Shown: piece after piece, positions 7,802 through 14,359 of the stretch | Layout of the letters: every line of letters starts with the position of its first letter | How positions within the stretch are numbered: position 1 is the stretch's first letter | NCBI GenBank assembly: GCA_039199225.1 | Contig: JBCCSZ010000098.1 | Coordinates: 1-22,961 of the forward strand | DNA from: JBCCSZ01 sp039199225 | GTDB lineage: Bacteria; Bacteroidota; Bacteroidia; Chitinophagales; Saprospiraceae | Direction: 5' to 3' | DNA length: 22,961 bases | Notes under the pieces: generated by a model | Seen by the model: the letters and a program-made list of their open reading frames with translations, nothing else | Told to the model about the DNA's origin: nothing | Databases searched by the model: none | Translations under genes and position numbers: made by a program

Positions 7802-8205
7802 AAAAATCAGAATTTATTGAAAATAAAATGTTAAATAAATTAGTCATTATTTGACTATTATTTCATTTAATACTTATATTTACCTCTCTATAACTTAGTA
7901 TTAGTACTTCCGACTAAACTTATACCTATCTGACAAGGATAGCGCAGACCATTGCATGTAACCATAACTAATGTGATCGGGAGAGAAGCAGTAATTGTGC
8001 AGCTGTACCTACTGAATGTCCTAGTAGTACTGGGCAGGGGTATGCGATTGCACTTAATTTGGGGTTTTTTTAAATAGGAGTTCGAATTATGAATGCTCCT
8101 ACTCCCCGGGAATGGCAGAGAGGGTGACTGGGCCGGGGAGTTCTTTGTGTTGACTGATTTGGGTTGGTCAAACCCCAGCCGGCCGCCATACAACTCTGCT
8201 CTGCA
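7802..8205. other. 404-bp non-coding interval with tandem hairpins
   Basis: No coding signal is visible here. From 5' to 3' it holds an AT-rich stretch with a promoter-like pair (TTTG at 7850-7853, 21 nt, TATATTTA at 7875-7882), then a small hairpin CTACT/AGTAG at about 8009-8028, then a T7 run at 8065-8071. Three strong hairpins follow: TAGGAG/CTCCTA (8075-8101), a 9-bp GC-rich stem (8101-8109 with 8133-8141), and GGGTT/AACCC (8161-8175). The density of stems suggests a small RNA or a structured leader of the 51-residue gene that follows. Confidence 0.4.
8101..8141 (+). terminator. Strong GC-rich hairpin, possible terminator
   Basis: A perfect 9-bp stem, ACTCCCCGG (8101-8109) with CCGGGGAGT (8133-8141), is followed by a loosely T-rich TCTTTGTGTT. 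It could end the uvrA operon transcript or a small RNA started near 7890. The loop is long (23 nt), which is unusual for a terminator, so another RNA function is possible. Confidence 0.4.
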
Positions 8206-8361
8206 ATGGCTAAGAAGAAAAAACCTTCGTTTGACAAAGCACTAGACAAATTACTCGATGCGTACGAGCAAAGCAATGACCCGCAGCAACAATCGCGCTT
8301 GCTTGCTGCCATACAAAAGTTATTGGACGCTTATCAAAAAAACAAGGAGCCGCCTTCCTAA
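8206..8361 (+). CDS. Putative 51-residue helical protein with internal repeat
   Basis: A short lysine-rich protein of unknown function. The start MAKKKKPSF at 8206 is preferred to an upstream in-frame TTG. Two copies of a helical unit are visible, LDKLLDAYEQSND and IQKLLDAYQKNKE, about 20 residues apart. The whole protein is probably two alpha helices forming a hairpin or a dimer. Its stop codon overlaps the stop region of the convergent XRE regulator gene by 4 bp. It lies after a hairpin-rich leader. The repeat and clean start argue that it is translated, but the short length leaves doubt. Confidence 0.5.
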   Translation: MAKKKKPSFDKALDKLLDAYEQSNDPQQQSRLLAAIQKLLDAYQKNKEPPS

Positions 8362-8792
8362 GACGGATTTTCATCTTCCAGCTTGGTTAAGCGGGCGACC
8401 AGCATGTCGATTTCTCTAGCTTGTTTGCTGATGGTGCGGCCTTGACTGAGCAGAACCTCGTCGAGGCGACGTTGCTTTTCCTTGAGATTCTTGTTCTCCT
8501 TTGCCAGACGTTTCAACTCTGCCGACTTGTACTCCATTTCTGGATCGAGCGTGACCTTTGCGTTTGCATCTGTAGTCGCTGGAGAAGATTCGCCGAAAAA
8601 ATACCAACGTGGTTCGATCTTGAATCTTTCAAAAATTTCACTCAACAACTTGATAGGAATTTCGATAGAACCTCTTTCCATTTTGGAAACCGACGATTGG
8701 TTGATGTCCAGCATCTTAGCAAAGTCGCCCTGAGAAAGTCCCAACTCTTTTCGGACCATTCTGAGTTTTTCGCCAAAAGCCTTTTTTGCCAT
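8358..8792 (-). CDS. XRE-family HTH regulator with C-terminal coiled coil
   Basis: A 144-residue DNA-binding protein. Residues 5-60 form an XRE-type helix-turn-helix: FGEKLRMVRKELGLSQGDFA, then INQSSVSKMERGSIEIP, then a WYFFGE turn. After a short acidic linker, residues about 88-142 are a charged heptad-rich helix (ELKRLAKENKNLKEKQRRLDEVL and on), best read as a coiled coil for dimerisation. The start at 8792 places the first helix at the usual distance; ATG 8816 and TTG 8834 are in-frame alternatives. TATCTTTG on the minus strand (8932-8939) is a good -7 box and would give a leader of about 90-130 nt. The target is unknown; the gene-poor flanks are natural candidates. Confidence 0.88.
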   Translation of the reverse strand: MAKKAFGEKLRMVRKELGLSQGDFAKMLDINQSSVSKMERGSIEIPIKLLSEIFERFKIEPRWYFFGESSPATTDANAKVTLDPEMEYKSAELKRLAKENKNLKEKQRRLDEVLLSQGRTISKQAREIDMLVARLTKLEDENPS

Positions 8793-8842
8793 TCTTTGGA
8801 ATAATTTTATAGTCATATATTGAATTTTATTCAAAACAAGAC

Positions 8843-8850
8843 TATATTTG
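8843..8850 (+). promoter_or_regulatory. Candidate -7 box directed into the gene-poor interval
   Basis: TATATTTG on the plus strand matches the Bacteroidota -7 consensus exactly, with ATTG 20 nt upstream (8819-8822) as a one-mismatch -33 box. It points away from the XRE gene toward 8860-9430, where no protein gene is visible. It could drive a non-coding transcript or a long leader for the gene at 9435. Confidence 0.35.
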
Positions 8851-8873
8851 TAGAAATACTGTTTTTATCGTCA

Positions 8874-8904
8874 CCTGCAATATAGTAAATTATATGCATG
8901 CAGG
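8874..8904. promoter_or_regulatory. Imperfect palindrome upstream of the XRE gene
   Basis: CCTGCA and ATATA (8874-8884) are mirrored by TATAT and TGCAGG (8891-8904) with a 3-nt bulge, giving 11 paired positions. It lies between the XRE start and the candidate minus-strand -7 box at 8932-8939, so it could be an autoregulatory operator or a leader hairpin. Confidence 0.35.
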
Positions 8905-9127
8905 AGAGTGTACGTAAATTCAACAATTTAACAAAGATAACGAATTAACCTTAGTTGCGAAGAGCATACGGGAATTGCTGTGCTTTTGTAAGAAATCATT
9001 TGTTTCGCAATAAAAGCTAGCACCATTTCCTTGCTTTCAAAATAAATCGCAGCCCGTGTTAAGCAGTTATCTTACAAATGGTTTTCTATACTTATCGTCA
9101 TTCATCTTTTTTACGCCTTGCCGTGTT

Positions 9128-9280
9128 GGCGATCTTTCGCGACTGCATGGTAGGGGCTCTTTCTTCCCAGGGAACTCCTTCCCTTTTAGACAGAGTATAC
9201 TGCTAGGTACTGTGAACAGGCTTCGGCCTGTTCATCTTTGCAGTATCTTCATACTTCTTGCAGTCGCGTCCCCATCGTAA
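9128..9280 (+). ncRNA. Candidate structured RNA, family unknown
   Basis: Several nested helices can be read directly. P1 is a 10-bp perfect helix (9138-9147 with 9259-9268), with a further 4-bp helix outside it (9130-9133 with 9274-9277). A side hairpin follows, AGGGAA-CTCC-TTCCCT (9169-9184). P2 pairs 9197-9203 with 9240-9246 (7 bp). P3 pairs 9213-9221 with 9226-9234 (9 bp) and is capped by TTCG closed by C-G, the extra-stable cUUCGg tetraloop. That loop and the T-rich tail after 9280 favour the plus strand. The overall shape (closing stem, asymmetric bubble with small hairpin, long terminal arm) recalls 6S RNA, more closely if read on the minus strand, but I see no sequence that proves it. 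No tmRNA, RNase P or SRP hallmarks are present. No good promoter was found close upstream. Confidence 0.5.
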
Positions 9281-9434
9281 GTTGTCTTCTCTTTTCTTTG
9301 CGCCACCAGCCACAATCAGAGAACACCTCTGGTCTGAACGATCGTAGCCATTCGATATCGAAGAACTATATTCCTAAATTTTGTATTTTAGCTGTACCAA
9401 AACAGCGCTTCTGTATCTAAAGCTATGTGTAATT

Positions 9435-10619
9435 ATGAAAAAACAATTTTACCTATCGTTTATTTTTCTTTCACTCCTTTTCCTAAATGCTCCCTTGCAA
9501 GCTCGGCACATCATCAGCGGCACCATGTCTTATAAGTGCTTGGGTAATAATATCTATGAAATCACCATGATCATCTATAGAGATTGTTATGATACAGGTG
9601 GGGCTCCCCTCGATGTTGCAGCTTCCTTTGGTATCTATGAAGGAGAGGTACTCTATACCCAAAAATCGGTAGGCATACGGAGTCAGGAATCAATTACCCC
9701 TTTTCCATATGAAGACTGTGCTGCCAACTTTCCAACTTACTGCGTGGAAAAGGGTGTTTATGTAACGACCTTTGAATTGCCGCCTTCCACAGAAACATAT
9801 ACGGTTGTTTACCAGCGTTGCTGCTGGGCCAGGTCTGTAGGCAATATCGATAAACCTGATGAGCATGGTATTTCAGTGACGACGGAGATTACGCCTGCCG
9901 CCACTGCCGTTTGCAACAGCAGTCCCAAGGTCGATTTTCCCCTGGCCTTTGCCTCCTGTCCCAATGTCCCCATCAGCCTGGATTTGCAAGGCAACGAAAT
10001 CGATGGCGATTCTTTGAGCTATGAGCTTTGTATGCCTTTTCAAGGAGGAGGATTGGTTGGTTCGCCCGCTCTACCAGGTGACCCGCTGGTTTGCGAAGGT
10101 GTGACCCCGACGCCTCCCTGCCCACCACCTTACGCTACGCTGCCTTTTGCAGATGGCTTTGATCTAGACAATCCCTTTCCCACAGCCAATGGTATCACTT
10201 TTGATCCCATAACCGGCACCCTCGACTTTACTCCAACGACTCAAGGACGCTACATTTTTGGTCTATGTGTCTCCGAGTTCAGGAATGGCGAATTGCTGGG
10301 ACGCTACATCAGCATCGTGCTCAGCTCCAACCAATTGGAAGGCGTAATCAACAATGTGAATGAACAAGAACGCCCAACCAAATGGACGGTCCACTATCCG
10401 GTAGGAGCTACCCATATCAGATTGCAAAGGAATGGTACGCCGCCTGCGAACAGTCAAATCGAGCTGCTGAGCATGGACGGTCGCATTCTTACCAGTCAAA
10501 GCATTCAAGACGCCAGAGAGGTAGAAGTTCCGCTGGTGCAGCATACAGCTGGTTTGTACCTGCTTCGAATACAGGAAGGCCAGCATGAGGAAATACACAA
10601 GATTGTGTTTAGTAGATAA
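9435..10619 (+). CDS. Secreted Cys-rich protein with C-terminal T9SS sorting domain
   Basis: A 394-residue exported protein. The signal peptide covers residues 1-23 (MKKQFYLSF...APLQA). The body starts RHIISGTMSYKCLGNN and includes the IYRDCYD, YQRCCWAR and FGLCVSEFRNGELLG motifs, with about a dozen cysteines probably in disulfides. This set is known from the N-terminal part of very large Bacteroidota surface proteins that end in gliding-type domains. Here the same head is followed almost directly by a C-terminal domain of about 75 residues (ends GLYLLRIQEGQHEEIHKIVFSR) that fits T9SS type A sorting. The usual FPNP entry to that domain is replaced by HYPVGA, so sorting efficiency is uncertain. 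The start MKKQ at 9435 is set by the signal peptide. It converges on the PLP-enzyme gene with a 20-bp gap. Confidence 0.85.
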   Translation: MKKQFYLSFIFLSLLFLNAPLQARHIISGTMSYKCLGNNIYEITMIIYRDCYDTGGAPLDVAASFGIYEGEVLYTQKSVGIRSQESITPFPYEDCAANFPTYCVEKGVYVTTFELPPSTETYTVVYQRCCWARSVGNIDKPDEHGISVTTEITPAATAVCNSSPKVDFPLAFASCPNVPISLDLQGNEIDGDSLSYELCMPFQGGGLVGSPALPGDPLVCEGVTPTPPCPPPYATLPFADGFDLDNPFPTANGITFDPITGTLDFTPTTQGRYIFGLCVSEFRNGELLGRYISIVLSSNQLEGVINNVNEQERPTKWTVHYPVGATHIRLQRNGTPPANSQIELLSMDGRILTSQSIQDAREVEVPLVQHTAGLYLLRIQEGQHEEIHKIVFSR

Positions 10620-10639
10620 GCTGGTTTACAATTTTAGTT

Positions 10640-11785
10640 TTAGACATTTACAAAGGCCGCCTCCAAATCTTCGATGAGGTCGTCGACATCTTCTACGCCT
10701 ATGCTCAGGCGGATCAGTGAATCGGTTAAGCCGACCTTCATGCGTTCCTCCCTTGGAATGGAAGCATGCGTCATACTGGCCGGATGTCCAATCAAAGATT
10801 CGACGCCACCGAGCGATTCTGCCAAAGAAAACAGCTTGGTGTTTTTAAGTACCTTCAAAGCCAGTTCGTAATCGTCCTTTATAAAATCGAAGGATACCAT
10901 GCCACCAAAAAATCGCATCTGAGATTTTGCTATCTCGTGGTTGGGATGTTCCTTGAGGCCAGGGTAGTATACCTTTCCGACCTTTGGGTGCATTTGGAGA
11001 TGCTTGGCAATCTTCTTGGCGTTTTTGCATGAACGTTCGACGCGCAAGTGCAGGGTCTTGATGCCGCGAAGGGTCAAAAAGCAATCCTGTGGGCCAGGGA
11101 CGGCGCCAGAGGCATTTTGAATGAAGCGAAATTGCTCGGCCAGTTGATCGTCTTTAACAACCAATGCACCAAGTACGACATCCGAATGGCCAGCAACGTA
11201 TTTGGTGGCGGAGTGAAGGACGATATCGGCACCGTGGTCCAGAGGTGTTTGCAAAAACGGAGAGGCAAAAGTATTGTCGACGCAAACGAGGAGGTCGTGC
11301 CTTTTGGCAATCTCGCAGATCGCCTTGATATCAACAATGTTGAGCATAGGGTTGGTAGGTGTTTCAACCCAGAGTAGACGCGTTTTTTTATTGATGAACT
11401 TCTTGATGTCTGCCGGATCGTTCATCGATACGAAATGACCTTTGATGCCATATCGTTCGTAGATTTTGGTGATGAGCCGGTAAGAGCCTCCATACAAGTC
11501 GTTGGTAGAAATGATTTCATCTCCCGGGTTGAGTATCTTCATCACGGCGTCCATGGCGGCCATGCCACTGGCAAAACAAATGCCATGTTTGCCATTTTCC
11601 AGCGCAGCCAGGTTGGTTTCCAGTACAGAGCGCGTTGGGTTCTGTGTGCGGGCGTATTCGTAGCCCTGGTGGTCACCAGGTGCTTTTTGTACATAGGTCG
11701 AGGTCTGAAAAATCGGGGTCATGATCGCGCCGGTAGTCGGGTCAGGTTCAATACCTGCGTGAATTACTTTTGTGCCGAATTTCAT
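10640..11785 (-). CDS. metB: Trans-sulfuration PLP enzyme (cystathionine gamma-synthase / gamma-lyase family)
   Basis: A 381-residue fold-type I PLP enzyme of cysteine/methionine metabolism. The Schiff-base lysine is K195 in SATKYVAGHSD. D170 in VDNTFASP pairs with the pyridine nitrogen, and Y44-x-R46 (YEYART) reaches into the neighbouring active site. The SGMAAMDA phosphate loop and the C-terminal GHPASMTHASIP loop are intact and length is normal. Sequence alone does not separate synthase (O-acyl-homoserine plus cysteine to cystathionine) from gamma-lyase (cystathionine to cysteine), so the symbol is a family label. A TATATTTG -7 box lies on the minus strand at 11838-11845, about 50 nt before the ATG, so it is probably transcribed alone rather than with the flippase gene upstream. 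Confidence 0.9.
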   Translation of the reverse strand: MKFGTKVIHAGIEPDPTTGAIMTPIFQTSTYVQKAPGDHQGYEYARTQNPTRSVLETNLAALENGKHGICFASGMAAMDAVMKILNPGDEIISTNDLYGGSYRLITKIYERYGIKGHFVSMNDPADIKKFINKKTRLLWVETPTNPMLNIVDIKAICEIAKRHDLLVCVDNTFASPFLQTPLDHGADIVLHSATKYVAGHSDVVLGALVVKDDQLAEQFRFIQNASGAVPGPQDCFLTLRGIKTLHLRVERSCKNAKKIAKHLQMHPKVGKVYYPGLKEHPNHEIAKSQMRFFGGMVSFDFIKDDYELALKVLKNTKLFSLAESLGGVESLIGHPASMTHASIPREERMKVGLTDSLIRLSIGVEDVDDLIEDLEAAFVNV

Positions 11786-11912
11786 AAGTGCATTTTTTGG
11801 TCAGGTCGTTTCAGAATTAATTCTTTATCGGAGGGGGCAAATATACAAGATTTCTAGACAGAATGCTTATTACAATTGAGCTGGCTGCAAGAATTTCCAT
11901 GGAAAAAATAGG

Positions 11913-13397
11913 TCAGTTGTTGAGGATGCTGTGGATGGTTTTTCGCTCAAATACATATATAAAAATGATATAAGTCAATAAAATCAAGCTGTTGATGGGT
12001 AGAATGACAGCCAAGGAATCACCTAAGTAGGGGCGAACTTGCAGGCTGATGAAATAAAATGCTATGGCAGATAAAATGTATAAAAATATGCGGAGCATGG
12101 GGTAGGGGATGGGAAAATGACGGCGTCCGGTCCAATAACTGGCCATTGCCATAAAGATATAGCAAGCCAAAATGGCCCAAGCTGGTCCGAAGTAGCCAAT
12201 GTTGGGAATGAGGGTGTAGTTCAGCCCCAAGGTAACCAACATGCCAGATATGGAGATATAGGCGCCAACTTCCGTTCGGTCTTTGAGTTTAAACCAAATG
12301 GCAAAATTGTAGTATAAGCCCAGGGCAAGGTTTGCCAGTAGTAAAATGGGAACGATGTCGAGCCCCGACCGGAGTTCTTCACCAATGAAAAGGCGGATAA
12401 CATCCATGAACAGCATGATACCTAGAAAGACGAGACTCCCAACGATGGCGAATGCCTGTCCGGTCTGTGCATAAATACGTTTTGAATCCGAGCGTTCGGA
12501 ATGTCGAAAGAAGAAAGGTTCTGCCGCATAGTTGAAGGCTTGTGTAAACAGGTTCATCAGCACTGCAATTTTAGCGGCGGCACTGTACTGACCGGCGGCC
12601 CCTCTGTTGTCTTCTAATGTGCCTGGCAGTAAATCTTCCAGCAGTTTCATCCCAATACTTTGATTGATCGCAGCGGCAAGCGCAACGGCAACGAGGGGGG
12701 CAGCATACCAAAGCATGCGCTTGAGCAGCACCCTATCCAGCTGCAACTTGATGCGAAAGTAAGCCGGCGATAGCAGCAGCATGATGGCAAAGCTGGCGAT
12801 TAAGTTGGAGACAAAGACATAAGAAATCTGGTTTTCGGCTTGGTATATCTTATGTACCCAGTCACAGCCTTGTTCAATTAGATAGGGACAAAGCTTTAGG
12901 AAAAAGAAAATAAAGCCGATGTTGATTAAGATGCCCAAGGTCTTGGCTAGTGCAAACTGAATGGCCTTATTTTTCAGCCGCAAGCGTGCAAAGGGGATGG
13001 CCATCAAGGCATCAAAGGCGATGATACCGACGATCCAATAGACATACTCCGGATGGTCGGCAAATTGTAACCACTGGCTGATGGAGCCAGAAAACAACAA
13101 AAGGCTGCCAGAAAGTACCAGCGTAGAGAGTAAAATGGAGATGGATGCGGTTGAAAAGGCAGTGTCCAACTGATCATCGCGGCTACCAAAGCGAAAAAAG
13201 GCAGTTTCCATTCGAAAAGTGTAGAAGACTGTCAGCACACTGGCATAAAAAAAGAGAATAGAGATGATGCCATAGTCCGTTTCTCCAAACCAACGGGTCA
13301 GATAAGGGGTCAGAATAAGGTAATTCAGAACCCTGCTGAGAATGCTGCTCAAGCCATAAATAGCGGTTTCTCCAGCCAGTTTTTTTAGCAGCGACAT
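11913..13397 (-). CDS. Polysaccharide/oligosaccharide flippase (MOP superfamily, Wzx-like)
   Basis: A 494-residue integral inner-membrane protein with about 12-14 hydrophobic helices. The N-terminus (LLKKLAGETAIYGLSSILSRVLNYLILTPYLTR) is the standard opening of the polysaccharide_synt family, followed by GETDYGIISILF. Members move lipid-linked sugar units from the cytosolic to the periplasmic face of the membrane for surface polysaccharide or cell-wall assembly. No glycosyltransferase gene is next to it in this window, so its substrate cannot be inferred. It lies 98 bp after the crp-like gene on the same strand. The large periplasmic or cytosolic loop around residues 175-190 is a little long for the family. 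Confidence 0.9.
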   Translation of the reverse strand: MSLLKKLAGETAIYGLSSILSRVLNYLILTPYLTRWFGETDYGIISILFFYASVLTVFYTFRMETAFFRFGSRDDQLDTAFSTASISILLSTLVLSGSLLLFSGSISQWLQFADHPEYVYWIVGIIAFDALMAIPFARLRLKNKAIQFALAKTLGILINIGFIFFFLKLCPYLIEQGCDWVHKIYQAENQISYVFVSNLIASFAIMLLLSPAYFRIKLQLDRVLLKRMLWYAAPLVAVALAAAINQSIGMKLLEDLLPGTLEDNRGAAGQYSAAAKIAVLMNLFTQAFNYAAEPFFFRHSERSDSKRIYAQTGQAFAIVGSLVFLGIMLFMDVIRLFIGEELRSGLDIVPILLLANLALGLYYNFAIWFKLKDRTEVGAYISISGMLVTLGLNYTLIPNIGYFGPAWAILACYIFMAMASYWTGRRHFPIPYPMLRIFLYILSAIAFYFISLQVRPYLGDSLAVILPINSLILLTYIIFIYVFERKTIHSILNN

Positions 13398-13495
13398 ATG
13401 CTTTGGATGCGCGTTAAGAAGCTCTTTTCAGACATTGCCTTAGCCTGAAAGCCCTGTGTAATGGGTTAAAGCTGCAAGTTTACGCAATTCCCTGC

Positions 13496-14188
13496 TTAAA
13501 CGATGGCCTCTCCGGCTAGTTTTTCCATATCGCGAATCAGCAAGCGGCGGCGGTTAAAGGTCAATATATTTTTGGCGCGCAGCTCATTGAGTACAGTCGT
13601 AACTGTTTGGCGGGAGGTAGCAGTTAGGTTAGCGATTTCCTGGTGGGTCATAAATTTGCGGACCAACATTTCGTAGCCTACTCTTTGGCCTTTTTTGTTG
13701 GCAAGAGCACCCAAAAACTCGATGATCCGAGTACGGGAATCTTTGAAGACCAAGGATTCCAAGCGTTGTTCCATTTCCAACACGCGCGAACCCATGATAC
13801 GCATCAGGAATAGGCTGAGGCCGCTGTGTTCTTTCATCATATGTTTCAACTCTTTGGAAGCCAAAACACAGGCCATCACATCTTCCATGGCAACGGCAAA
13901 ATCGCGTCGCTTTTCCTCTCCGATCAAAGCCAATTCTCCGAAGACTTCCCCTCGGGTGAGGATCGCTTTAGTGATCTCTTTACCAGATTCGGAATAGCTT
14001 CCGATCTTGACACGCCCGTCAACCAAGAAAAAAATTCGATCCGAATCATCTTCTTGTAGATAAATGTATTCACCTTTCTTGAATTTCTTTTCACTGTGAT
14101 TTTCCACAGGAGCTGATCCAAGCTTCTTTGGACAGAAAATGCCAGTGACATCAATATTTTCCAGATACCATAAGGACTGATCTCTCAT
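13496..14188 (-). CDS. Crp/Fnr family transcriptional regulator
   Basis: A 230-residue regulator. Residues about 35-115 form a cyclic-nucleotide-type beta-barrel with the cassette GEVFGELALIGEEKRRDFAVA (phosphate-binding region near 85-100). The long dimer helix covers about 117-150. The C-terminal Crp HTH covers about 175-215, with THQEIANLTATSRQTVTTVLNELR as turn and recognition helix. There is no cluster of N-terminal cysteines, so an Fe-S sensor of the Fnr type is unlikely. Residue C19 alone lies near the start. The effector is unknown, as for most Bacteroidota Crp-like proteins. A palindrome CAATGC-N6-GCATTG lies 37-54 bp upstream of the ATG. The flippase gene follows on the same strand. 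Confidence 0.92.
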   Translation of the reverse strand: MRDQSLWYLENIDVTGIFCPKKLGSAPVENHSEKKFKKGEYIYLQEDDSDRIFFLVDGRVKIGSYSESGKEITKAILTRGEVFGELALIGEEKRRDFAVAMEDVMACVLASKELKHMMKEHSGLSLFLMRIMGSRVLEMEQRLESLVFKDSRTRIIEFLGALANKKGQRVGYEMLVRKFMTHQEIANLTATSRQTVTTVLNELRAKNILTFNRRRLLIRDMEKLAGEAIV

Positions 14189-14224
14189 CGATCTTTAGTT
14201 TATGGGTGATTACGGGGGATTTTT

Positions 14225-14242
14225 CAATGCAATATCGCATTG
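14225..14242. promoter_or_regulatory. Palindrome upstream of the Crp-like gene
   Basis: CAATGC-N6-GCATTG is a perfect 6-bp dyad 37-54 bp before the ATG of the Crp-like regulator. The geometry (6-nt spacer) is that of Crp/Fnr sites, although the half-site differs from the classical TGTGA. It may be an autoregulatory site. Confidence 0.4.
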
Positions 14243-14359
14243 GTGTAAAATAATAATTTCGAGCGTTATGGAAAAATAACATTTTGATCTGACGCAATGT
14301 TCTTACTACTTATTCTAGCGACATAAAATGTCTTGGCCTTGGCACTTTTTAATTTCGAA

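Noticed and set aside
7978..7991. Resemblance of GGAGAGAAGCAG to the SRP RNA tip (GGAAGGAAGCAG).
   Set aside because: The 5' partner strand lacks the conserved CAGG side of the symmetric loop, and the flanks do not fold into the long SRP hairpin.
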